In this document: positions 6,579 through 13,700 of the stretch, in pieces
How the letters are laid out: each line of letters begins with the position of its first letter
Numbering within the stretch: position 1 is the stretch's first letter
Source of the DNA: an uncultured Clostridium sp.
GTDB lineage: Bacteria; Bacillota; Clostridia; TANB77; CAG-508
Length of the DNA: 13,857 nt
NCBI GenBank assembly: GCA_946498265.1
Contig: CAMMNR010000036.1
Span: 1 to 13,857, forward strand
Direction of reading: 5' to 3'
The notes under the pieces: generated by a model
What the model was told of the DNA's origin: nothing
Database searches by the model: none
The model's input: the letters and a program-made list of their open reading frames with translations, nothing else
Translations under genes and position numbers: made by a program

Positions 6579-7838
6579 ATGATAGATTTTTTAGGTATTG
6601 AAGAAATAAAAGCATTAGAGATATTAGACTCAAGAGGAAATCCAACAGTTCAAGTAGAAGTTATAACAGAAGGAGGATTTTCAGGTGTTGCGTCTGTACC
6701 ATCTGGAGCATCTACAGGAAGTTTTGAAGCTGTTGAATTACGTGATGGGGATAAAACTAGATACATGGGAAAAGGCGTACAAAAAGCTGTAGAAAATGTA
6801 AATAAAAAGATTGCTAAAAAAATATGTGGAATGAATGTATATGAACAAAGAAAAATAGATGAAGAGTTAATAAAATTAGACGATACACCAAATAAATCAA
6901 ATTTAGGAGCAAATGCTATATTAGGTGTTTCGTTAGCAGTGGCAAAAGCTGCAAGTAATTCATTAGGAATGGAATTATATAATTATATTGGAGGAATAAA
7001 TGCAAAAGAGCTACCAATTCCTATGATGAACATTTTGAATGGTGGTAAACATTCAGATAATAATATAAGTATACAAGAATTTATGATAATGCCAGTAGGA
7101 AATATCACATTTAGTGAAAGATTGAAAAGAGGTGTAGAAGTATATCATACACTAAAAAGTGTATTAAAGGAAAAAGGTCATAGTGTTGCTGTAGGTGATG
7201 AAGGAGGATTTGCACCTGATTTAGAAAATGAAGAAGAAGCTATAGAAGTTATATTGGAAGCAATAAAAAAAGCTGGATATGAACCTGGAAAAGACTTTGT
7301 TTTAGCGTTAGATATTGCAAGTACAGAAATGTTTGAAGAAGCAGATAAAATTGGTAAAGATGGATATTATTTCTGGAAAACAAAAGTACTGAAAACTAAA
7401 GAAGAAATGATAGATTATATAGTTGATTTATGCAATAAATATCCTATTAAATCAATAGAAGATGGATTAGCTGAAGAAGATTGGAAAAGTTGGGAGATAT
7501 TAACTCAAAAATTAGGTGATAAAGTGCAATTAGTAGGAGATGACTTATTTGTAACAAATCCAAAAAGATTAAGAAGAGGTATAGAAAAAAATGTTGCAAA
7601 TGCGATATTGATAAAACCAAATCAAATTGGAACATTGACAGAAACTTTAGATACAATAAGATTAGCAAAAGAAAATGGATATAAAACAATAATTTCTCAT
7701 AGATCAGGAGAAACAGAAGACACAACAATAGCTGATATTGCAGTAGCAACAAATGCAATGCAAATAAAAACTGGAGCACCTTGTAGAACTGATAGGGTAG
7801 CAAAATATAATAGATTACTTAATATAGAAAATTTTTAA
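6579..7838 (+). CDS. eno: Enolase
   Basis: Converts 2-phosphoglycerate to phosphoenolpyruvate. The 419-residue protein is slightly short for the usual 430 or so but has every active-site element: SGASTG loop (Ser42), NGGKH (His158), QEFM (Glu167), VGDEGG (Glu208), metal ligands Asp245, Glu294 and Asp321, the catalytic Lys346 in LIKPNQIG, SHRSGE (His374-Arg375-Ser376) and Lys397 in QIKTGAP. GKH replaces the more common GAH/GEH. The start is ATG 6579, with GAAAGGAAGG (6561-6570) before it and MIDFLGIEEIKALEILDSRG matching the normal enolase N-terminus. The frame is open further upstream into the foldback, but that part has no enolase character. eno stands alone here, without gap, pgk, tpi or gpm. 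I see no convincing promoter in the 54 bases after the element. Confidence 0.97.
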   Translation: MIDFLGIEEIKALEILDSRGNPTVQVEVITEGGFSGVASVPSGASTGSFEAVELRDGDKTRYMGKGVQKAVENVNKKIAKKICGMNVYEQRKIDEELIKLDDTPNKSNLGANAILGVSLAVAKAASNSLGMELYNYIGGINAKELPIPMMNILNGGKHSDNNISIQEFMIMPVGNITFSERLKRGVEVYHTLKSVLKEKGHSVAVGDEGGFAPDLENEEEAIEVILEAIKKAGYEPGKDFVLALDIASTEMFEEADKIGKDGYYFWKTKVLKTKEEMIDYIVDLCNKYPIKSIEDGLAEEDWKSWEILTQKLGDKVQLVGDDLFVTNPKRLRRGIEKNVANAILIKPNQIGTLTETLDTIRLAKENGYKTIISHRSGETEDTTIADIAVATNAMQIKTGAPCRTDRVAKYNRLLNIENF

Positions 7839-7840
7839 AT

Positions 7841-7875
7841 AAATAAAAACCTTAGAAAATCTAAGGTTTTATTTA
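7841..7875. terminator. Bidirectional terminator between eno and the convergent VWA gene
   Basis: AAAACCTTAGA (7846-7856) pairs perfectly with TCTAAGGTTTT (7860-7870) around an AAA loop. The stem extends outward through AAAT/ATTT with one bulged A. T-rich runs follow on the plus strand and, even more strongly, on the minus strand. It sits 8 bases after the eno stop and about 16 bases beyond the VWA stop, so one structure can serve both genes. Confidence 0.85.
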
Positions 7876-7891
7876 ATGTAAACAAACTTCA

Positions 7892-9229
7892 TTAATTCAT
7901 TTTCTTGTTTAAAATAGCCAATTTAATTAATGAAAATACTAGAAGTCCTGAAGCTAATACAACAAATTTAATTAATATAGTTTTACCTGCAGCAGGAAGA
8001 ACTGCTGGAGGTTCAGTAAGTCTTAATTTTGGTGTAACATCAGATGTTTTTTCTTGAGTAGCACCGTTTGGGTCAGTATAACTTATATCAACTCTTTCAT
8101 TTGTATCTAATATTTTATTAACTATAGAACTATCAAAATCTTCTTTTAATTTTAATGTATATTGTACAGTAGCTGTTTCTCCTATAGCTAATTCTGGAAT
8201 AGTCCATGTTATAGAATTTGTGGTAGGATCAACCTGAGCAGATATATTACCATGAGTTGCATTACTTACATATGCAAATTCAAAATTATCAATTATTTCT
8301 TGAGGGAAATAGTCAACTATAGTAAAATCTGTAAAAGTTTTATCTGTTGGTATTAAATCTTCATAAATTGTATTTGTTATAGTTTCTTCAATCATGTCAT
8401 CAGTTACGTAATAGAAGTTACCAGCTGTAGGTGATTCTTGACTTCCAAATACTTCAGAAATAATTTCACCATATGATTTATCTCCAATAGGGACAAAATT
8501 CTCATCTGCAATACCTGTAAGCATTGTAAATAATTGAATTCCATTATTTGTAGTATTAATTAAAGTTTGTCTAGTTTTTGATATTACATCATCAGAATAA
8601 TAACTTCCATCATAATTAACTGCAATATTAGGAACACCATCAGTTAAAACAATCATATATTTATTTGTAGCATTATCTGTAAAATATTGAGTTGCCAACT
8701 GAATTCCAGCGTCTAAATCAGTTCTTGCACCATTAGTTTGTATATTAGAAATAGCATTAGTTAAAGTTGTTACATCATTAGACATTTCTGAAATTAAAAA
8801 TGCATCTTCAAGAGTTCCTTCTTTAGATGTATCTGAATTACTAGAAAAACTAACTATACCAACATTTAAAGCTGTATTATCTTGTAATAGGTTAGAAACT
8901 AAAGTTTTTGCAGATTCAAAAACTAAATCTCTTCTAGTTGTTCCTGATATTTCTTCTGTCATACTTTCAGAATTATCTATTACAATCATAGCTTCACCAG
9001 TTAATTTATCAGCTACTTCTTCGTTTGTAACTTGTAATTGTAAAGTAACTTCTTTATTAGTTAAATCTTTGGAAACTAATCTTTTCTCAAATTTTGAATT
9101 GTCTCCAATTTCAATAGTACAAACAGGTTCTTCTACAACAGTCATAGAAACTGTGCTGTATGACGCAAAAGAAAAGTTTGCCATTAAAATTATAATCAAA
9201 AATAAAATTAGAAAAATTTTCTTTTTCAT
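7892..9229 (-). CDS. Secreted von Willebrand factor type A protein with LPAAG-type C-terminal anchor
   Basis: A 445-residue surface protein. MKKKIFLILFLIIILMANFSFA is a clear signal peptide with cleavage likely after residue 22. A VWA domain spans about 80-290 with the complete metal-ion-dependent adhesion site: Asp85-x-Ser87-x-Ser89, Thr170 in ARTDLDAGI and Asp197 in VLTDG. A beta-rich segment (about 300-400, containing IPELAIGETATVQYTL) resembles the conserved-repeat domains of wall proteins. The C-terminus has LPAAG (411-415), a hydrophobic helix and a short basic tail (NKKMN), the layout of a sortase signal, though the motif is not canonical LPXTG. It could instead simply be membrane-anchored. 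The start at 9229 is chosen because AAAGGAGTGA (minus strand, 9239-9248) precedes it at correct spacing; the upstream ATG in frame lacks one. Ligand is unknown. No sortase gene is in the window. Confidence 0.85.
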   Translation of the reverse strand: MKKKIFLILFLIIILMANFSFASYSTVSMTVVEEPVCTIEIGDNSKFEKRLVSKDLTNKEVTLQLQVTNEEVADKLTGEAMIVIDNSESMTEEISGTTRRDLVFESAKTLVSNLLQDNTALNVGIVSFSSNSDTSKEGTLEDAFLISEMSNDVTTLTNAISNIQTNGARTDLDAGIQLATQYFTDNATNKYMIVLTDGVPNIAVNYDGSYYSDDVISKTRQTLINTTNNGIQLFTMLTGIADENFVPIGDKSYGEIISEVFGSQESPTAGNFYYVTDDMIEETITNTIYEDLIPTDKTFTDFTIVDYFPQEIIDNFEFAYVSNATHGNISAQVDPTTNSITWTIPELAIGETATVQYTLKLKEDFDSSIVNKILDTNERVDISYTDPNGATQEKTSDVTPKLRLTEPPAVLPAAGKTILIKFVVLASGLLVFSLIKLAILNKKMN

Positions 9230-9264
9230 AAGTAAAATCACTCCTTTAAAATTGTATATTATAT

Positions 9265-9294
9265 ATTCTAACACAATAAAAATATAAAATACAA
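9265..9294 (-). promoter_or_regulatory. Probable promoter of the VWA gene
   Basis: Reading the minus strand: TTGTAT (9294-9289), an 18-base spacer and TAGAAT (9270-9265) preceded by TG one base upstream, an extended -10. Transcription would start near 9258, about 29 bases before the ATG. The -35 box overlaps the outer left arm of the hairpin at 9290-9328. Confidence 0.45.
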
Positions 9295-9328
9295 TATTTT
9301 CAGTAAAAAATTTATTGAAAATATTGTA
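9290..9328. repeat. Long inverted repeat in the divergent promoter region
   Basis: TACAATATTTTCA (9290-9302) is the exact reverse complement of TGAAAATATTGTA (9316-9328). Pairing continues inward through a G-T pair and TAAA/TTTA to an AAA loop, giving 18 bp in total. It overlaps the -35 boxes of both divergent promoters, so it could be an operator. It is not in a position to terminate either gene. Confidence 0.6.
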
Positions 9329-9343
9329 AGTTTATGGTAAAAT
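9315..9343 (+). promoter_or_regulatory. Promoter of the 134-residue orphan gene
   Basis: TTGAAA (9315-9320), 17-base spacer, TAAAAT (9338-9343) with TG one base upstream (extended -10). Transcription would start near 9350, leaving a leader of about 67 bases. The -35 box lies within the right arm of the inverted repeat. Confidence 0.55.
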
Positions 9344-9416
9344 ATATATGTAAATTTAAAAAATTATAATATTACATTAAGTTTTGAATAAAATTTAATA
9401 AGGATGTGAATATATT

Positions 9417-9821
9417 ATGAATAAAATAAAACGCTTACAATATTATTTTGACTCTAAAACATATACTGATGAGCAAATTGAAGAAAAAATAGAAGAAACA
9501 AAAAAAGAATTTCCTAAAAGGAGAGTAGATGTTGGAATTAAACTAAATGAATTTGGTGTATATATTGTTACTTTTTATGTAGAAGATAAAGAAACATATT
9601 TTACAAAAATAATGTCAAAATATAGGACTAAAAAAGTAAAATTATTGAAAGAAGGAAATATAGAAAAGAAAAAACAATCAAGATTACAAAAATACTATTC
9701 TAATCCTCAGGGATACAACAAAAATTATCATCCAGTGGAACTAAAAAATTATGATGAGCCAAGAAAATATGGAGATTGGCAACAAGCAAAAAAATATAAA
9801 AAATATATAAATAAAATATAA
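9417..9821 (+). CDS. Basic protein of unknown function, 134 aa
   Basis: The start ATG 9417 follows an AAGGATGTGAA ribosome binding site. The protein is strongly basic. Residues 1-75 look like a small alpha/beta domain: a helix with TYTDEQIEEKIEETKKEF, then strands GVYIVTFYVEDKETYF. The remainder is a Lys/Tyr-rich, probably disordered tail with many YY/YK pairs (for example QKYYSNPQGYNKNYHP). No signal peptide, membrane helix or cysteine is visible. A nucleic-acid- or surface-binding role would fit the charge but is only a guess; I do not recognise the family. It has its own promoter and its own terminator, so it forms a single-gene unit, divergent from the VWA gene and ahead of the ylxM-ffh operon. 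Confidence 0.65.
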   Translation: MNKIKRLQYYFDSKTYTDEQIEEKIEETKKEFPKRRVDVGIKLNEFGVYIVTFYVEDKETYFTKIMSKYRTKKVKLLKEGNIEKKKQSRLQKYYSNPQGYNKNYHPVELKNYDEPRKYGDWQQAKKYKKYINKI

Positions 9822-9859
9822 ATGTCTCATTAGGAAACGTCCCAAATGAGACATTTTTT
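9821..9859 (+). terminator. Strong intrinsic terminator with a GGAAACGTCCC loop
   Basis: AATGTCTCATT (9821-9831) is perfectly complementary to AATGAGACATT (9845-9855), followed by a T run to 9859. The 13-base loop AGGAAACGTCCCA resembles the GGAACGTCCCC tips of the foldback family. It begins at the last base of the upstream stop codon. Confidence 0.88.
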
Positions 9860-9870
9860 GTAAAAAACAC

Positions 9871-9899
9871 TTGACAAATCAGAAAAAATAGTGTAAAGT
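9871..9899 (+). promoter_or_regulatory. Sigma-A promoter of the ylxM-ffh-rpsP operon
   Basis: A perfect TTGACA (9871-9876), 17-base spacer and TAAAGT (9894-9899). Transcription would begin near 9906, about 28 bases before the ylxM ATG. It follows directly after the upstream terminator. Confidence 0.75.
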
Positions 9900-9933
9900 A
9901 TATTAGCATTACAAAAAGAAAAGAGGTAGTCAA

Positions 9934-10281
9934 ATGGAAAAAAACGTACAAATAAGTATATTATGCCAATTATATGGCAAGTTATTAACAGAAAAACAAT
10001 ATGAATTTCTAGATGACTACTATAATAACGACTTGTCATTATCAGAAATAGCTGAAAACAATAATATCACAAGACAAGCTGTTAGAGACATTATAAAGAA
10101 AGGGGAGAAAAAACTTTTCGAATACGAAGAAAAGCTATTGTTTATGAAAAGGACGTTAAATCAAGAAAAGAAAATTGAAAAGGTTTTAGTAGAATTAACA
10201 AAAATCCAAAATGATTATTCAGACAAACAAATAGCAAGTGTTTTAGAAAACATCAAAAAGGAATTAAACTGCTTAGTATAA
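9934..10281 (+). CDS. ylxM: YlxM, SRP-associated helix-turn-helix protein (UPF0122)
   Basis: A 115-residue helical protein with a sigma-70 region-4-like helix-turn-helix: LSEIAENNNITRQAVRDII at about residues 36-54, after an N-terminal helix with LTEKQYEFLDDYY. The C-terminal half is a coiled, charged helix. In other Firmicutes YlxM is encoded just before ffh and has been reported to interact with the signal recognition particle; here ffh follows 29 bases later, which fits. Despite the HTH, the family is not an established transcription factor. A GAGG ribosome binding site precedes ATG 9934, and the length is normal. Confidence 0.93.
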   Translation: MEKNVQISILCQLYGKLLTEKQYEFLDDYYNNDLSLSEIAENNNITRQAVRDIIKKGEKKLFEYEEKLLFMKRTLNQEKKIEKVLVELTKIQNDYSDKQIASVLENIKKELNCLV

Positions 10282-10310
10282 AAAATAAAAAAGAATGGGA
10301 GTTGTGTAAT

Positions 10311-11663
10311 ATGGCTTTTGAAGGATTATCTTCTAGATTACAAGAAATAACAAGAAAAATCAGAGGGAAAGCAAGAATAACGGAATCTGATTTAAAAGAA
10401 ATGTTAAGAGAGGTTAAGCTTGCACTTTTAGAAGCGGATGTAAATTACAAAATAGTAAAAGAATTTATAGCAACCATTCAAGAAAAAGCACTTGGGCAAG
10501 ATGTACTAAAATCATTAACACCAGGGCAACAAGTTGTAAAAATAGTTAAAGACGAACTAGTAGAACTACTAGGAGGAACAGAAAGTAAAATAAATTTTAC
10601 ACCTAACCCTCCAACAATAATAATGTTAGTAGGTCTTCAAGGTTCAGGAAAAACAACCACAGCAGGAAAACTTGCAAATATACTAAGAAAACAAGGCAAA
10701 AAGCCATTACTAGTAGCATGTGACGTATATAGACCAGCAGCCATTAAGCAATTACAAGTAGTTGGTGCACAACTAAATATACCAGTATTTGCAAATGAAA
10801 CATCAAAAGATGTTGTACATATTGCAAGACAAGCAATGTCAGTTGCAATGTCTAAATTAAATGATGTAGTAATATTAGATACAGCAGGACGTTTACACAT
10901 TGATGAAGAATTAATGAATGAACTAAAAAATCTAAAAGCAAATATTAAACCACATGAAATATTACTTGTAGTTGATAGTATGACAGGTCAAGATGCTGTA
11001 AATGTTTCAGAAAAATTTAACGAAGCACTTGGAATAGATGGAATTGTTTTAACAAAATTAGATGGTGATACTCGTGGTGGTGCTGCACTTTCAGTAAAAA
11101 AGGTTACAGGAAGACCAATCAAATTTGCAGCAACAGGAGAAAAGTTAAGTGATATTGAAGTTTTTCATCCAGATAGAATGGCACAAAGAATTTTAGGAAT
11201 GGGTGATATTTTATCTGTAATAGAAAAAGCTGAGGAGTCATTTGATTTAGAACAAGCAGAAAAATTAGAAAAACAGTTAAAGAAAAAAGAATTAGATTTA
11301 GATGACTATTTAGCACAAATAAGACAAGTTAAAAAAATGGGATCATTTTCATCTTTATTAAAATTAATACCAGGGATGAACCAAATAAAAGACTTAAAAG
11401 TAGATGATAAAGAATTTGGAAAAATAGAAGCAATTATATGTTCAATGACAAAAGAAGAAAAGCAAGATACAAGACTTTTAAATGCAAGTAGAAGACAACG
11501 TATAGCAAAAGGTAGTGGAACAACTGTGCAAGATATTAACAAATTCATAAAATCATTTGAAATGACACAAAAAATGATGAAAAAAATGAAAAGCAATAAA
11601 GGTGGACTAAAAAAATTAATGAATGGTATTGATGAAAATGCATTAAAAAACTTTAAATTCTAG
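10311..11663 (+). CDS. ffh: Signal recognition particle GTPase Ffh
   Basis: The protein core of the bacterial SRP: it binds 4.5S/6S RNA and signal sequences and delivers ribosomes to FtsY at the membrane. The 450-residue protein has an N helical domain (1-95), a GTPase G domain with GLQGSGKTT (108-116), DVYRPAA (138-144), DTAGR (190-194) and TKLDGD (248-253), and a Met-rich M domain (about 300-435). The M domain contains the SRP-RNA-binding SRRQRIAKGSG (393-403), and the KMMKKMKSNK run and repeated Met are typical. The start is ATG 10311, with GGGAG nine bases upstream; the nearby in-frame TTG at 10302 has no better support. ftsY is not in the window. After the stop lie 209 bases before rpsP, AT-rich, with only a weak hairpin (11664-11685) and then the repeat at 11805-11852. 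Confidence 0.97.
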   Translation: MAFEGLSSRLQEITRKIRGKARITESDLKEMLREVKLALLEADVNYKIVKEFIATIQEKALGQDVLKSLTPGQQVVKIVKDELVELLGGTESKINFTPNPPTIIMLVGLQGSGKTTTAGKLANILRKQGKKPLLVACDVYRPAAIKQLQVVGAQLNIPVFANETSKDVVHIARQAMSVAMSKLNDVVILDTAGRLHIDEELMNELKNLKANIKPHEILLVVDSMTGQDAVNVSEKFNEALGIDGIVLTKLDGDTRGGAALSVKKVTGRPIKFAATGEKLSDIEVFHPDRMAQRILGMGDILSVIEKAEESFDLEQAEKLEKQLKKKELDLDDYLAQIRQVKKMGSFSSLLKLIPGMNQIKDLKVDDKEFGKIEAIICSMTKEEKQDTRLLNASRRQRIAKGSGTTVQDINKFIKSFEMTQKMMKKMKSNKGGLKKLMNGIDENALKNFKF

Positions 11664-11804
11664 TCTTAAAATATAAACTTTAAGAAAAATATTAATATGA
11701 AAAATTCAATACTTAGTTAAAATCAATAGAAAGAAGATAAAATAAGTATTATAGAAACTTAAATTAGTTATTAAATTTTTAAATTTATATATAAAAAAGG
11801 GAAA

Positions 11805-11852
11805 GGAGTGTCCCCATAATCCCTAATATTAGGGATCAAAGGAACGTCCCCT
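11805..11852. repeat. Single-unit copy of the foldback arm in the rpsP leader
   Basis: The unit reads GGAGTGTCCCC, then the perfect 18-base palindrome ATCCCTAATATTAGGGAT (11819-11836), then GGAACGTCCCCT. By hand alignment it matches the outer part of the foldback's right arm (6474-6524) at 42 of 48 aligned positions with one 3-base gap. Two direct GGA..GTCCCC copies thus flank a palindrome. It ends 7 bases before the AGGAGGTG ribosome binding site of rpsP, so it should be in the rpsP mRNA leader. Confidence 0.75.
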
Positions 11853-11872
11853 AAAATCAGGAGGTGAAATAA

Positions 11873-12103
11873 ATGGTAAAAATCAGATTACAAAGACAAG
11901 GAAAGAAAAAAGCTCCATTTTATCATATAGTAGTTGCAGATTCAAGATCTCCAAGAGATGGTAAAATAGTAGAACAAATAGGAACATATAATCCAATGAC
12001 AGATCCAGCAACAATAGTTTTAGACAAAGAAAAATTAGAAAAATGGATTAAAAATGGTGCAAAACCAACAGATACAGTAAAGAAATTAATAGAAAAAGCA
12101 TAA
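11873..12103 (+). CDS. rpsP: Ribosomal protein S16
   Basis: A small-subunit assembly protein that binds 16S rRNA in the 5'/central region. The 76-residue product is at the short end of the family. MVKIRLQRQGKKKAPFYHIV, ADSRSPRDGKIVEQIGTYNP and the C-terminal WIKNGAKPTDTVKKLI are diagnostic S16 segments. The AGGAGGTG ribosome binding site is near perfect. The gap to khpA (142 bases) is longer than usual in this operon and holds only AT-rich sequence without clear structure. Confidence 0.97.
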   Translation: MVKIRLQRQGKKKAPFYHIVVADSRSPRDGKIVEQIGTYNPMTDPATIVLDKEKLEKWIKNGAKPTDTVKKLIEKA

Positions 12104-12245
12104 TTTTATTTAGAAAATATATGTAAAAAACAAAAGATATCTATTAGCTTACAAATACAAAATAGAATGAACAAAATCAAATAGGTATAAAGCGAAGTAA
12201 ATACAAAAAGAATGAATAGATGTTAATTTGAATGGAGGAATAGGA

Positions 12246-12476
12246 ATGAAAGATATATTACAAACAATAATTTTAAATTTAGTAGATAATAAAGAAGCAG
12301 TAGAAATAAAGGAATTAGAAGGAGAAAAATCAGTAGTATTTGAAGTTAAAGTCGCAGAAAGTGACATGGGAAAAATAATTGGTAAACAAGGTAGACTTGC
12401 TAAATCAATAAGAACAGTAATGAAAGCTGTAGCTAGCAAAGAACAAAAAAGAGTTACAGTTGAATTTATAGGATAA
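12246..12476 (+). CDS. khpA: KhpA, KH-domain RNA-binding protein (YlqC)
   Basis: A 76-residue single KH domain with the GxxG loop in GKIIGKQGRLAKSIRTVM (residues 42-59), followed by a final VTVEFIG strand. KhpA binds RNA and in Firmicutes often acts with KhpB (Jag) in cell-wall growth control. Its place between rpsP and rimM is the conserved one. ATG 12246 is chosen because GGAGGA (12234-12239) lies six bases upstream; an in-frame TTG upstream would place that site inside the gene. Confidence 0.94.
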   Translation: MKDILQTIILNLVDNKEAVEIKELEGEKSVVFEVKVAESDMGKIIGKQGRLAKSIRTVMKAVASKEQKRVTVEFIG

Positions 12477-12491
12477 TTGGAGTATTAAAAT

Positions 12492-12998
12492 ATGACAAGA
12501 TATCTTGAAATAGGTCAAATTGTAAATACATTTGGAATAAAAGGAATGGTAAAAGTAAAACCATTTACAGATGATATAGAACAATTTGAAAAGTTAAAAA
12601 AAATATATGTCAAAACAAAAAACAGTAAAAAAGAATATGAAATAGAACAAGTAAAATATCACAAAAATATGATATTAATCAAATTCAAAGGAATTGACAA
12701 AATAGAAGAAGCAGAAATCTTAAGAGGTAGTTATCTTATAAAAGATAGAGAAGATGAAGAGCCACTAGAAGAAGGTACATACTATATTGTTGATTTATTA
12801 GGACTTGATGTATATGAAGATAATGGTAATTTACTTGGAAAATTAGAAGACATCTATAATACTGGAAGTAATGATATATATGTAGTAAAAAATGAACTAG
12901 GAAAACAAATTCTTTTACCTGCTATAGCAGATGTCATAAAGAAAATAGATATAGAAAATAAAAAAATAACAGTTCATTTAATAAAAGGTTTAATATAA
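12492..12998 (+). CDS. rimM: Ribosome maturation factor RimM
   Basis: Assists 30S maturation around the 3' domain of 16S rRNA, together with S19. The 168-residue protein has the N-terminal RimM barrel (IGQIVNTFGIKGMVKV, 7-22) and a PRC-barrel C-terminal half with YYIVDLLGLDV (97-107), GSNDIYVV (125-132) and ILLPAIADVI (140-149). The gene starts 15 bases after khpA with a short TTGGAG binding site. Its TAA overlaps an ATG at 12998, but trmD more probably begins at 13010, where GGAGG is correctly placed. Confidence 0.96.
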   Translation: MTRYLEIGQIVNTFGIKGMVKVKPFTDDIEQFEKLKKIYVKTKNSKKEYEIEQVKYHKNMILIKFKGIDKIEEAEILRGSYLIKDREDEEPLEEGTYYIVDLLGLDVYEDNGNLLGKLEDIYNTGSNDIYVVKNELGKQILLPAIADVIKKIDIENKKITVHLIKGLI

Positions 12999-13009
12999 TG
13001 GAGGAAAAA

Positions 13010-13687
13010 ATGAAATTTGATGTTTTGACACTTTTCCCAGAAATGTTTGATACATTAAATCAAAGTATTATAGGAAAGGCAAAAGAAAAAGAACTAATAG
13101 ACATTAATTTAATAAATATTAGAGATTTTTCAAAAGATAAACACAAAAAAGTTGATGATACTCCATATGGCGGTGGAGCTGGTATGGTAATAAAACCAGA
13201 TGTAGTATATGACGCATATAAATCAATAGAAAATAAAAATGCAAAAGTAATATACATGTCACCACAAGGTAAAATATTAAATCAAAAAAAAATAGAAAAT
13301 TTATCAAAACAGAAACATTTAATAATTTTATGTGGACATTATGAAGGTATAGACCAAAGAGTTCTTGACAAGATAGTAGATGAAGAAATATCTATTGGTG
13401 ACTATGTATTAACAGGTGGAGAAATTCCAGCAATGGTATTAATAGATAGTATAAGTAGATATGTAGAAGGAGTAATAAGTCAAGAATCAATAGAAGAAGA
13501 AAGTTTTTCAAATGGACTTTTAGAATATCCACAATATACAAGACCAGAAGTATTTGAAGGAGAAAAAGTTCCAGAAATATTACTTTCAGGACATCATGAA
13601 AATATTGAAAAATGGAGAAAAGATAAATCTATAGAAATAACAAAAAAGAAAAGACCAGATTTATTAAAAAATATGGCAGAGAATTAA
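13010..13687 (+). CDS. trmD: tRNA (guanine-N1)-methyltransferase TrmD
   Basis: Methylates N1 of G37 next to the anticodon, preventing +1 frameshifts. This SPOUT enzyme uses a trefoil-knot SAM site. The 225-residue protein has DDTPYGGGAGM (49-59), LCGHYEGIDQR (107-117), the knot segment EISIGDYVLTGGE (126-138), Arg150 in DSISRYVEG, and ESFSNGLLEYPQYTRP (164-179). The acidic residue before SF is Glu, where many homologues have Asp. The N-terminus MKFDVLTLFPEMF is exact for the family. The start at 13010 follows GGAGG (13000-13004); the ATG at 12998 in the same frame would add four residues and lacks its own site. Confidence 0.96.
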   Translation: MKFDVLTLFPEMFDTLNQSIIGKAKEKELIDINLINIRDFSKDKHKKVDDTPYGGGAGMVIKPDVVYDAYKSIENKNAKVIYMSPQGKILNQKKIENLSKQKHLIILCGHYEGIDQRVLDKIVDEEISIGDYVLTGGEIPAMVLIDSISRYVEGVISQESIEEESFSNGLLEYPQYTRPEVFEGEKVPEILLSGHHENIEKWRKDKSIEITKKKRPDLLKNMAEN

Positions 13688-13700
13688 TATAAAATAAATG

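Noticed and set aside
7447..7803. Long open frame antisense to eno, and similar antisense frames over the amidohydrolase, ffh, rimM and trmD genes
   Set aside because: They mirror strongly coded genes on the opposite strand, give Leu/Phe/Ile-rich products without ribosome binding sites, and are typical of AT-rich codon bias.
11664..11685. TCTTAAA/TTTAAGA hairpin directly after ffh
   Set aside because: Only 7 AT-rich pairs, an 8-base loop and no T run; it is too weak to call a terminator within this conserved operon.
11708..11750. AATACTTA/TAAGTATT inverted repeat in the ffh-rpsP gap
   Set aside because: Eight AT-rich pairs with a 27-base spacer are expected by chance at this base composition, and no promoter boxes fit well around it.
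12998..13009. trmD start at ATG 12998, overlapping the rimM stop codon
   Set aside because: ATG 13010 has GGAGG at proper spacing and gives the conserved MKFDVLTLFPEMF N-terminus; the overlap ATG would put the binding site inside the gene.
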